Positions 6,416 through 14,353 of a stretch of 16,009 nt of DNA are shown piece after piece. The number at the start of each line of letters is the position of its first letter. The first letter of the stretch is position 1. The position numbers and the translations under genes were made by a program. The DNA lies in assembly GCA_964476705.1 (NCBI GenBank), contig CAYZBM010000050.1, positions 1 to 16,009 on the forward strand, given 5' to 3'. The notes beneath the pieces are model-generated. The model worked only from the letters and a program-made list of their open reading frames with translations, was not told the DNA's origin and did no database searches. The stretch comes from CAYZBM01 sp964476705. GTDB lineage: Bacteria; Pseudomonadota; Alphaproteobacteria; Rickettsiales; UBA6187.

Positions 6416-8428
6416 ATGAGTTTAGGTAGGCTTTCTAGAGCAGCTGGAGCGGTAGTTAGGGGATTATCATCGGTTGGAGGTAGAGCCGCAAGTAATTTTG
6501 CTAAGGTTGTAACTGAAGTTCCTGTACATCTTAGAGGATTAGGCCAAAGAAATAATAGCACTGTAAATAATTTGGCCTTGTTAGAAAAATCTAGTACCTA
6601 TGTGGAACATAAGCATAATAATTACTCGAGGGATGAGAGACAAAGATCTGGAGGGAAGCCACCTTTGGCTGCAACTGTTGAATATAATAAATTTTATAAT
6701 GAATTAAGAAAAAAATACCCTGATATATTTGGAATATATGAAGTTGGGGGGGCTTCTGACCAAAATGCTGCTCTTGCTCATTTACTTCCTTTAGGAGAAT
6801 TTAAAGAATTATCAAAGCAACTTCCTGATACTGATGTAAGGTCACTATTTAGATTAGGAGCTGGGCCAGGAATTGTTCCTGCACATACAGAAGTTATAAA
6901 AGAGTTTGTGGGCCTAAGAGCTTACGTGTGGTGTAAAGATAGTCAACGAAAATTTATAATTAAAGGATTTCATCCACATTTAATTGATGATCCTAAATAT
7001 TGGGAAAGTACTATTGAGGCAATTAAAGAGCAACAAAAACTATATGGTGATAGAGTTCAGTTAGAAGTAGCATTACCTGTTTTTTTTGATCAAGAATTAG
7101 AGAAATTAGAAAAAGAAGGTAAAGATAAAAATCCTTATACTCATGAATATTATTTAAATAAGTTAGAAAAGGCTTTAGAGATAGTTACTAAAAGTGGTTT
7201 ATTACCAGGTACAATTAGTGCTAGCTTTAAAGATTTTGCTGGTACTTGTAAACCTCATCATATTAAAGGTCTTGCGCAAGCAACTCAAGATATTTTGAAT
7301 AAATACGGAATTAAATCATTTGGGTTCCATGGTCATGATCATGGATTTGGTAAAGAAACTCAAGAAGAGTTTTTGAGATCTTTTGCGAAATCTGGATTAA
7401 AATTAAATGCTGATTATGTTGCGGTACCAGGTACGGGATTTAATCATATTAATATTGATGAGCTTGTAAAAGCCTATCATCAATATCCAGAGTTAAGACA
7501 AGATTTATTAAAATATAAGGAATTAGAGGAAAAAGAAGTAATTCCACATTTAAATAAAAGTCCATATAGTTTTGAGGAAATTTTGCATGGTAGAATTCCA
7601 GGTGGCGGAGAAGGAGCTCTTTTGTCGATGGCAGGTACTGCAAAAGTCCATGTAGGTGATAAAAGCTTACATATATATGAAGCCTTAGGATTAAGCCAAG
7701 ATGAGTTTTTGAATATTTTGCCTCATCAATTAAGGGCTGTAGCACCTTTTTATGGTAATGTTGTACCGGTTACTCCTGGTTTTGCTTACCTACAATTAGA
7801 AGCATTTAGAGCTTTAAAATTTGGAATTGAAAATGGTTATTTTGCGAAGTGTTTAGGAAATAAGGACGCTATTATTAACAAAATAGCCAATATGAAAAAT
7901 GCACCAGAAGAATATTTAGAAAAATTCTTTAAAGATATAACTTTAAATATGCAAAGATTTGTATCTGCTGGAGGTATGCCGTCTAAAGTACATCCTTTTG
8001 CCGAGAATTCTATTGCAAAATTTAAAGAAACTAGAGCAAGTGAAGTAGTTCATAATGATTTACCTAACATTTATAAAGAAATAGAGGCCTTACGTAAAGA
8101 AGGTAAAGTTCAAGATTGGATGGAGAAAGATGCTTTAGTAGATTTTGCCATAGTATTAGGTTTTTCTGCGCTTAGAGGCATGGCTTATCATCCTTCAGGT
8201 AAAAATATGTTATCGTTAATGTGCGAGAGATATGTTCCTGAAGAAGCTAGGCGTGATATGAATTCTGCGGCTGAATATTCCGTTCTTCAAGATCTTTTAT
8301 CGCATTTTGAAGCGAAGCAAAAAGTATCTGACAAAAGTACTGATAAAAAACCTGATAATAGTTTAGTAGAGGCTAGTACAGGTTCATCTGTTTTAGCAGG
8401 ATTGGAAGTTAATACATTAGGAGGATAG
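6416..8428 (+). CDS. Diverged stand-alone carboxyltransferase (pyruvate carboxylase / oxaloacetate decarboxylase alpha-like) with presequence-like N-terminus
   Basis: A 670-residue protein whose residues about 60-590 align by eye with the carboxyltransferase domain (HMGL-like TIM barrel plus PYC_OADA region) that moves CO2 between biotin and pyruvate/oxaloacetate. RDERQ (72-76) matches RDxHQ and keeps Arg72, metal ligand Asp73 and Gln76. Asp115 in GGASD, Arg146 in LFRLGAG, Lys272 in FKDFAG (the carbamylated Lys), His305/His307 in FHGHDHG (metal) and Thr453 in VTPG fill the other key positions at near-normal spacing. IPGGGEG corresponds to the IPGGQ block. About 35 extra residues lie between Arg146 and Lys272. 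No biotin carboxylase or biotin-carrier (MKM) domain is present, so partners would act in trans. Residues 1-33 have no Asp or Glu and four or more Arg, like a mitochondrial presequence. The last 55 residues are polar and not domain-like. The homology is firm; the reaction and location are unknown. Confidence 0.75.
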   Translation: MSLGRLSRAAGAVVRGLSSVGGRAASNFAKVVTEVPVHLRGLGQRNNSTVNNLALLEKSSTYVEHKHNNYSRDERQRSGGKPPLAATVEYNKFYNELRKKYPDIFGIYEVGGASDQNAALAHLLPLGEFKELSKQLPDTDVRSLFRLGAGPGIVPAHTEVIKEFVGLRAYVWCKDSQRKFIIKGFHPHLIDDPKYWESTIEAIKEQQKLYGDRVQLEVALPVFFDQELEKLEKEGKDKNPYTHEYYLNKLEKALEIVTKSGLLPGTISASFKDFAGTCKPHHIKGLAQATQDILNKYGIKSFGFHGHDHGFGKETQEEFLRSFAKSGLKLNADYVAVPGTGFNHINIDELVKAYHQYPELRQDLLKYKELEEKEVIPHLNKSPYSFEEILHGRIPGGGEGALLSMAGTAKVHVGDKSLHIYEALGLSQDEFLNILPHQLRAVAPFYGNVVPVTPGFAYLQLEAFRALKFGIENGYFAKCLGNKDAIINKIANMKNAPEEYLEKFFKDITLNMQRFVSAGGMPSKVHPFAENSIAKFKETRASEVVHNDLPNIYKEIEALRKEGKVQDWMEKDALVDFAIVLGFSALRGMAYHPSGKNMLSLMCERYVPEEARRDMNSAAEYSVLQDLLSHFEAKQKVSDKSTDKKPDNSLVEASTGSSVLAGLEVNTLGG

Positions 8429-8429
8429 G

Positions 8430-9227
8430 TTATTTATCCACAAACTGCCGAATAATTTTAGCCAGTTCTTTATGGTTAAAATCAATGTGACTAACCTCAT
8501 TAAATATGTGAAAGATTTTTGGAGTTTTAATTTTCTCCATAAGTCTTTCACTATGATGAAAAGGAATAGTTGGATCTTTTTTGCCGTGAAAAATTATAAC
8601 CGGGCAAGTTATTTTATCGATTTTGCTTAGAGAATCAAATTTATCTTTTAGTAATAAATGTATAGGAATTAAAGGATATTTTTCATGAGCTAAATCCAGC
8701 ATTGAAGTATATGGAGCTTCAAGAGCTAATAACTTAGGAGAGTAATGACTTGCAAGCTCTATGGCCACTCCAGTACCTAAAGATTCGCCATAAAAAATAA
8801 TATTTTCTAAATTTATATCCTGACTTTTTAAGTAGTTAAGTGCAGAGAGTGCATTATTGTAAAGTCCGCTTTCTGAAGGTTTACCTTCGCTATTACCATA
8901 GCCTTGATAACTGATGGCCAGTAATCCAAAATCTTGATTTAATAATTCTTTAAATTTATTTGCTCGATTACCAAGATTACCTTTATTGCCATGAAAATAT
9001 AAGATAGTGGGGTTGTTATTGTCGGATTTTTTATACCAAATTTGGCATTTAATATTACCTTCACTTATTATGACTATTTCTTTGATATCTTTATCTAAAG
9101 ATAGGATATCAAGATCGATTATTTTGCTGGGCTTAAAAACAATTTTTCTTTGGTAAATATATAAATATAAAAGCAAGCTTAAGTAGCTAAAGATTATTAC
9201 GGTAAATATTATAATTATTAAGTTCAT
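8430..9227 (-). CDS. Membrane-anchored alpha/beta hydrolase (ABHD13/Bem46-like)
   Basis: A 265-residue serine hydrolase. Residues 2-24 are a hydrophobic helix that probably anchors it in the inner membrane. The fold signatures follow in order: YFHGNKGNLGNR (77-88, oxyanion loop), SYQGYGNSEGKPSE (106-119), the nucleophile elbow YGESLG with Ser149, FHGKKDPTIP with Asp218, and EVSHIDF with His247, giving a complete catalytic triad. The pattern resembles the Bem46/ABHD13/ABHD17 family, whose known members act on lipids or acyl groups; the substrate here is unknown. It is 94 bp downstream of dxs on the same strand and probably shares its transcript. Its stop is one base from the stop of the converging carboxyltransferase-like gene, so no terminator fits between them. 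Confidence 0.85.
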   Translation of the reverse strand: MNLIIIIFTVIIFSYLSLLLYLYIYQRKIVFKPSKIIDLDILSLDKDIKEIVIISEGNIKCQIWYKKSDNNNPTILYFHGNKGNLGNRANKFKELLNQDFGLLAISYQGYGNSEGKPSESGLYNNALSALNYLKSQDINLENIIFYGESLGTGVAIELASHYSPKLLALEAPYTSMLDLAHEKYPLIPIHLLLKDKFDSLSKIDKITCPVIIFHGKKDPTIPFHHSERLMEKIKTPKIFHIFNEVSHIDFNHKELAKIIRQFVDK

Positions 9228-9321
9228 ATATTACTGCGTATATTTCAATATTGTATTTCTTTAAAAATAATATTGATTTTAAGCTATTATTATTAATATT
9301 TTCTTAATATGTTTGAAGTAG

Positions 9322-11121
9322 TTAAGATTTTTGCAGTAAATTTAATGCTGTTTTGGCAATTTGATCACTCGAAAGGCCTGCCTCTTTATACATATTTTCC
9401 ATAGTGTCGTGTTCGATAAAAACATCTGGTAAAAATAAAGATTGAAATTTTAAGTCCGGAGTTAAAAGATTATGCTCATTTAATAATTGCGCAACATGCG
9501 AGCCAAAACCGCCAATACTACCATGTTCAATGGTAATTAAAAGCTGATGATTTTTGGCTAAATTTATAATTAGCTCGCTATCTAAGGGTTTTGCAAATCT
9601 GGCATCGGCTATAGTAATATTTAAATTATGTTTTTCTTTTAATAAATTAGCTGCTTTTTCTACTTCTTCCAAACAATCTCCTAAAGATAATATGGCGATG
9701 GTCTCGCCATTATTTATTATCCTACCTTTTCCTATTGGAAGTACGCTTGGCTTATCATCAATTTTAATTCCTCTTGCTTCGCCTCTTTTGTAACGAAAGG
9801 CGCTAGGCCGATCATTAATCGAAAGGGAAGTATAAATCATATTTATTAATTCATTTTCATCAGATGGGGCCATTACCACAAAATTAGGTAAGGTTGTAAG
9901 ATAGGTTATATCAAAGGTGCCGGCATGAGTTGGTCCGTCAGCGCCAACTAATCCGGCTCGATCTATTGCAAAACGTACGGGTAAAGATTGTACGGCAACA
10001 TCGTGGACTACTTGATCATACGCTCGTTGCAAAAAGGTCGAATATACAGCAAAAAATGGCTTGTATCCTTGAGAGGCAAGGCCTGCGGCAAAAGTAACTG
10101 CATGTTGTTCGGCGATTCCTACATCAAAACAGCGTTCTTCAAATTTTGTCGCAAATTTATCAAGGCCGGTGCCTGAAGTCATAGCAGCAGTAATTGCGAT
10201 AATTTTAGGGTCGCTCTCGGCAAAGTTAGAGAGGCTTTTACCAAAAATCTCGGTATAAGTTTCTTTCTTTGGTATGTTTTTTTCTTGGATTTTGGTATTT
10301 ATATCAAATTTAGTAACCGCATGTAGTCTTTCATTTTTGCTACATTCCATATTAAAACCATGACCTTTTTCGGTTTTTACATGGAGTAAAATAGGTTTAT
10401 TTTGTTTGTTATTTTTTATATCTTTTAAAGCGCTTATAAGATTGCTAAGATTATGGCCGTCAACTGGCCCTAAATAATCAATATTTAGTAAAGAAAAAAT
10501 ATTTTCTTCAGCGTTATGGTTATTACTCTGCTTTTTATCGCTCAAAAATTTTAAATGATTAGTCATAGCGCCAACGGCTGGAGATATAGACATTTGATTG
10601 TCATTTAAAATTATTATTAAGCGGCTATTTAAAACTCCAGCATTATTTAGAGCTTCGTAAGCTAGACCTGCGCTTAAGGCACCATCGCCTATTACGGCGA
10701 TAACTTCTTGATTTTCCTTGTTTAAATCTCTGGCTATGGCAATTCCTAGCGCTGCCGAAATAGAAGTTGAGCTGTGACCTGCACCAAAAGTATCGTAAAT
10801 ACTTTCGGACATTTTAGTAAAACCAGATAAGCCATCTGCTTGTCTTAAACTATTAATTTGATTTTTGCGGCCAGTTAATATTTTATGCGGGTAGGTTTGA
10901 TGCCCAACATCCCAAATTATTTTATCATTAGGGGTGTCAAAAACATAATGTAGTGCAATTGTAAGTTCAATAACGCCAAGACCTGCGCCTAAATGACCGC
11001 CAGTTTTAGCAACGGCATTAATTGTTGTAGTTCTTAATTCCTGCGCTAGAGCCTCTAGATCTTTAATGTTTAAAGAGCGGATATCTGCTGGATAATCTAT
11101 TTTACTTAATACTGAACTCAT
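9322..11121 (-). CDS. dxs: 1-deoxy-D-xylulose-5-phosphate synthase
   Basis: Condenses pyruvate and glyceraldehyde 3-phosphate with thiamine diphosphate, the first step of the MEP isoprenoid pathway. Visible parts are GGHLGAGLG with His43, DVGHQTYPHK (71-80), the thiamine-diphosphate motif GDGALSAG (145-152) continuing to NDNQMSIS (173-180), Glu338 in DVGIAEQHA, and DRAGLVGADGPTHAG in the pyrimidine domain. At 599 residues it is somewhat shorter than the usual 620-640. The shortfall seems to lie around residues 190-212, between the first domain and LGPVDGHN, and no catalytic motif is lost. An AGAG Shine-Dalgarno lies about eight bases before the ATG. Divergent from virB3 across 296 bp. Confidence 0.97.
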   Translation of the reverse strand: MSSVLSKIDYPADIRSLNIKDLEALAQELRTTTINAVAKTGGHLGAGLGVIELTIALHYVFDTPNDKIIWDVGHQTYPHKILTGRKNQINSLRQADGLSGFTKMSESIYDTFGAGHSSTSISAALGIAIARDLNKENQEVIAVIGDGALSAGLAYEALNNAGVLNSRLIIILNDNQMSISPAVGAMTNHLKFLSDKKQSNNHNAEENIFSLLNIDYLGPVDGHNLSNLISALKDIKNNKQNKPILLHVKTEKGHGFNMECSKNERLHAVTKFDINTKIQEKNIPKKETYTEIFGKSLSNFAESDPKIIAITAAMTSGTGLDKFATKFEERCFDVGIAEQHAVTFAAGLASQGYKPFFAVYSTFLQRAYDQVVHDVAVQSLPVRFAIDRAGLVGADGPTHAGTFDITYLTTLPNFVVMAPSDENELINMIYTSLSINDRPSAFRYKRGEARGIKIDDKPSVLPIGKGRIINNGETIAILSLGDCLEEVEKAANLLKEKHNLNITIADARFAKPLDSELIINLAKNHQLLITIEHGSIGGFGSHVAQLLNEHNLLTPDLKFQSLFLPDVFIEHDTMENMYKEAGLSSDQIAKTALNLLQKS

Positions 11122-11149
11122 TAATCTCTACTTGTTAAATAATAGTAAT

Positions 11150-11155
11150 ATTATA
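11150..11155 (-). promoter_or_regulatory. Candidate -10 box for dxs
   Basis: On the minus strand a perfect TATAAT lies 28 bases before the dxs start codon. No good -35 is found 16-18 bp upstream. A consensus hexamer in the right place supports it, but AT-rich spacers produce such hexamers often. Confidence 0.4.
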
Positions 11156-11378
11156 CGGTAGTTTAGTACATTTCTAGCACTACCTTTTTTATTATCAAAA
11201 TATGACTGTCTCAAAATATATATTTTTTAGAGAAAATAAACCTAAATTTAATATTTATATGATAGGCTTAAGTTAGACTGTAAAAATACAACAATAACAG
11301 TATTTATAATCATTTGAAGCTAATTTTTTGCTATAAAAATATATATAAAGATGCTAGCATAAATTTTGTTACTTTTTC

Positions 11379-11399
11379 TAACGTTATATACGTTATAAT
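11379..11399 (+). promoter_or_regulatory. Candidate virB3 promoter with overlapping repeat
   Basis: A perfect TATAAT at 11394-11399 lies 18 bases before the virB3 ATG. It overlaps two tandem ACGTTATA units (11381-11388 and 11390-11397) and a TAACGT/ACGTTA inverted repeat (11379-11384, 11390-11395). The best -35-like hexamer, TTGTTA at 11366-11371, is 22 bp away, too far for a standard site. A regulator-dependent promoter is possible. Confidence 0.4.
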
Positions 11400-11417
11400 T
11401 TCATATTTGAGTTATGT

Positions 11418-11717
11418 ATGGCTGAATCTGGTGAATTGGAAGTGGATATGCTCTTCCTTGGTCTTACTCGTCCCGCGATGATTTTTGGGGTTAGTTATAT
11501 GATTGTGGGAATGAATTTTATTACTTGTATGTTTTTTTACATATTATCTAGTAGTTTTAAAGTTATCCCTATTATGTTAGTACTTCATCTAGTTGCTTAT
11601 CTTCTATCACAAAAAGAGCCGTTATTTTTGCAGTTATTCATGGTAAAACAGCAAAAATGTAATAAATGCAAAAACCGCTTTTTTCATGGAATGACTAATT
11701 CTTATGACATTTCTTAA
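11418..11717 (+). CDS. virB3: Type IV secretion system protein VirB3
   Basis: A small inner-membrane part of the P-type (VirB/D4) secretion machine that works with the ATPase VirB4. It is 99 residues: a short N-terminal stretch, then LFLGLTRPAMIFGVSYMI (12-29), the typical VirB3 LTRP motif entering the first membrane segment. A second hydrophobic segment runs at about 48-64, followed by KEPLFLQLFM, also conserved. The end carries a CNKC motif (81-84) and FFHGMTNSYDIS; my recollection is that Rickettsia VirB3 proteins have a similar tail. An ATG at 11414 is out of frame. The stop is 160 bp before virB4, a wider gap than expected for this pair. Confidence 0.9.
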   Translation: MAESGELEVDMLFLGLTRPAMIFGVSYMIVGMNFITCMFFYILSSSFKVIPIMLVLHLVAYLLSQKEPLFLQLFMVKQQKCNKCKNRFFHGMTNSYDIS

Positions 11718-11764
11718 TAAAAATCTTAATAAAAAAATAAAGTTGATGCTAAATGGTTAATTTA

Positions 11765-11793
11765 TTGAGAAATGATTCTATATGTTGTATAAT
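11765..11793 (+). promoter_or_regulatory. Near-consensus sigma-70 promoter before virB4
   Basis: TTGAGA (11765-11770, five of six matches), a 17-bp spacer, and a perfect TATAAT (11788-11793). This is the best promoter match I found in the window. Transcription from about 11800 would give a leader of roughly 75-80 bases before virB4. The leader is less AT-rich than its surroundings and could form a weak stem (GGCCTT with AGGGTC), but I cannot assign it an RNA function. Confidence 0.65.
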
Positions 11794-11877
11794 GGCAGGT
11801 AGGCCTTGTGTATCTCAGGGTCTATATTGGATAAGACTAGATTGCGGCTTCTTAACAAAAACATATAAAGATTAGTT

Positions 11878-14283
11878 ATGCTAAAATTAAAAAAGCAGCG
11901 TAGTCGAAAATTTAAATACGCAGAGCGTGAATATCCAGAATCTAATTTTATTCCTTATAAGTATATGTGGAATGATAGCACTATACTGCTTGAAAATGAT
12001 AGTATGATGCAGGTCTTAAAGATTAATGGATTTTCTTTTGAGACTGCCGATGATGAAGATGTTGATATCCGTAAAAATATTAGAAACTTATTACTTAAAG
12101 GTATTGGAGCTGGGAGTGTTTCTCTTTATTTTCATGTTATTCGGAGAAAAGAGAATATTTTCGCACGAAATAAAGATATTATAGAAAATATGCCGGATCA
12201 TTTTTCTAAATATTTAGAAAGTGAATGGCATAAAAAACACGAATATAGCAAAAATTATGTTAATGAATTATATATCTCGATTGTAAAAGCTCGTTCGGGC
12301 TCTAGTGTTGCTTATTTTGAAGATCTATTTCGTAAAATACAGGAAAAAGCTGATTCTAAATTGTGGAATGAATCCATGAGAGAATCTTATAATGAATTAG
12401 ATGAGATGACCTCAAGGGTTATCACTACTTTAAGAGATTATAGGCCACAATTACTTGGTGCTGTCAGAGCTGAGCATGGGGTTTATTCGGAACCGTTAGA
12501 ATTTTTAGGTAAGATAATAAATTGTGGTATAAGTTCTAGAATGTTAGTTCCAACTATTCCAGTTGCGAGTTACCTTGCTAATAATAGATTATATTTTGGT
12601 AAAAGAGCTTTGGAAGTTAAGGGGGCGGTTAAAAGTCGCTTTGCGGGAATTATTAGTATTAAAGAATATCCACAACAAACTTCGTCCTCAATGATGGATT
12701 CTTTTTTACAGATGCCATTTGAATTGATTATATCGCAGTCTTTTTCGTTTATTGATAGACAAGCGGCAATTGGGACTATGCGGAGGCATCAAAATCGAAT
12801 GGCTCAATCAGAAGATGCGGCTGTTTCTCAGATTCATGAAATAACTACAGCCCTTGACGATGCCATGAGTGGTAAGATTGGTTTTGGCAAGCATCATATG
12901 ACTATTTTATGTATTGAAGATACACCAAAATCTTTAGAAAATGCTTTGGCGATGGCTTCAACAGAAGTAAGTAATTTTGGAGCAATTCCAGTTAGAGAAA
13001 AAGTAAATTTAGAACCTGCTTATTGGGCACAATTACCGGGTAATGAAGATTTTGCTATACGGAGAAGTATTATAAATACTTTAAATCTATCAGGCTTTGC
13101 TTCGATGCATAATTTTCCTAGTGGTCAAGAAAAAAATAATCATTGGGGCGATTATGTTACGGTATTAGATACAACTTCTGGCACGCCTTTTTTCTTTAAT
13201 TTTCATGTTAGAGATGTAGGTCACACCACTATTATTGGGCCAACTGGAGCTGGTAAAACAGTACTTATGAATTTTCTTTGTGCGCAAGCTAGAAAATTTA
13301 ATTGTCGGATGTTCTTTTTTGATAAAGATCGGGGAGCTGAAATATTTATCAGGGCTATAGGCGGGTGTTATTTAGTTATTGATCCGAGCGAAGGTTGTAG
13401 TTTTAACCCATTGCAGTTACCAGACACAGGAGAAAATAGAACTTTTTTAAGTGACTGGATTAAGTTATTAGTTACCGTGAATGGTGAAGCTATAAATGCT
13501 GAAGATCTAGATCGTATATCTGAGTCGATAAATGGTAATTTTAAGCTTGATAAAAAAGATCGAATCTTAACCAATATTGTGCCATTTTTAGGAATAGCCG
13601 GGCCTGGTACTTTAGCAGGAAGAATTGCTATGTGGCATGGTAGAGGTTCTCATGCTAAGGTTTTTGATAATACTGAAGATTCTATAGATTTTACTAGAAG
13701 TAGAGTTTTTGCTTTTGAGATGGCTGAATTATTAAAAGACAGAGCAAGTTTAGGGCCAGTTTTGCTTTATATATTTCATCGGATAAATATTTCCTTAGAT
13801 GGTATGCCAACAATGATTGTCTTAGATGAAGCTTGGGCTTTGATTGATAATGATGTATTTGCGCCTAAAATAAAAGATTGGTTAAAAGTTTTAAGAAAAT
13901 TAAACTGTTTTGTTATTTTTGCTACTCAATCGGTAGAAGATGCTAGTAAATCAAGAATTAGTGATACATTAATTCAGCAAACTGCAACCCAAATATTTTT
14001 ACCTAATTTAAAAGCGACTGATGTTTATAGGTCGCATTTTATGTTAAGTCAGCGCGAATTTACTTTGATAAAAACTACTGATCCAAGTAGTAGATTTTTT
14101 TTGGTAAAACAAGGTATGGATGCGGTGGTAGCGCGAGTTGATTTGTCGTCTATGGATAAAGTAATAAATGTTTTATCTGGTAGAGCGGAAACCGTTTTGC
14201 TTTTAGATCAAGTGTTAGAAGAGTTTGGTGAAGATCCGGAAATATGGTTACCTGTTTTTTGGGAAAGAGTAAAAAAAATATAG
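11878..14283 (+). CDS. virB4: Type IV secretion system ATPase VirB4
   Basis: The large cytoplasmic ATPase that powers assembly and substrate transfer; 801 residues, the usual size. The N-terminal half is the CagE/TrbE/VirB domain. The C-terminal half is the RecA-like ATPase, with Walker A GPTGAGKT (454-461) and Walker B MIVLDEAW (646-653, Asp650-Glu651). FATQSVEDASKS and the following IQQTATQIFLPN are typical VirB4 motifs downstream. The frame is intact. The Shine-Dalgarno is weak, and the ATG lies at the start of the conserved region. It follows a near-consensus promoter and is 70 bp before the VirB6-like gene. Rickettsiales often carry a second virB4 elsewhere; this copy, beside virB3 and virB6, is the one in the conserved cluster. 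Confidence 0.96.
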   Translation: MLKLKKQRSRKFKYAEREYPESNFIPYKYMWNDSTILLENDSMMQVLKINGFSFETADDEDVDIRKNIRNLLLKGIGAGSVSLYFHVIRRKENIFARNKDIIENMPDHFSKYLESEWHKKHEYSKNYVNELYISIVKARSGSSVAYFEDLFRKIQEKADSKLWNESMRESYNELDEMTSRVITTLRDYRPQLLGAVRAEHGVYSEPLEFLGKIINCGISSRMLVPTIPVASYLANNRLYFGKRALEVKGAVKSRFAGIISIKEYPQQTSSSMMDSFLQMPFELIISQSFSFIDRQAAIGTMRRHQNRMAQSEDAAVSQIHEITTALDDAMSGKIGFGKHHMTILCIEDTPKSLENALAMASTEVSNFGAIPVREKVNLEPAYWAQLPGNEDFAIRRSIINTLNLSGFASMHNFPSGQEKNNHWGDYVTVLDTTSGTPFFFNFHVRDVGHTTIIGPTGAGKTVLMNFLCAQARKFNCRMFFFDKDRGAEIFIRAIGGCYLVIDPSEGCSFNPLQLPDTGENRTFLSDWIKLLVTVNGEAINAEDLDRISESINGNFKLDKKDRILTNIVPFLGIAGPGTLAGRIAMWHGRGSHAKVFDNTEDSIDFTRSRVFAFEMAELLKDRASLGPVLLYIFHRINISLDGMPTMIVLDEAWALIDNDVFAPKIKDWLKVLRKLNCFVIFATQSVEDASKSRISDTLIQQTATQIFLPNLKATDVYRSHFMLSQREFTLIKTTDPSSRFFLVKQGMDAVVARVDLSSMDKVINVLSGRAETVLLLDQVLEEFGEDPEIWLPVFWERVKKI

Positions 14284-14353
14284 TTTAGGGTAGTCAAGTA
14301 TAGTAATTAATTCTTAAGTACTATTTTTATATGATATTAGAAAAAATATGTAG

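Noticed and set aside
7449..7745. Minus-strand ORF of 98 codons inside the carboxyltransferase-like gene
   Set aside because: It overlaps the conserved domain of the plus-strand gene and has no ribosome site or recognisable motif.
8405..8450. Shared terminator between the converging carboxyltransferase-like gene and hydrolase
   Set aside because: The stops are one base apart and no stem followed by a T-run is visible there.
9246..9275. CAATATT/AATATTG inverted repeat between dxs and the hydrolase as a terminator
   Set aside because: It is a 7-bp AT-only stem with a 16-base loop, too weak and likely by chance in this spacer.
11794..11877. Possible tRNA or small RNA in the virB4 leader
   Set aside because: No cloverleaf, T-loop consensus or strong stem could be drawn; only a weak wobble-containing hairpin.
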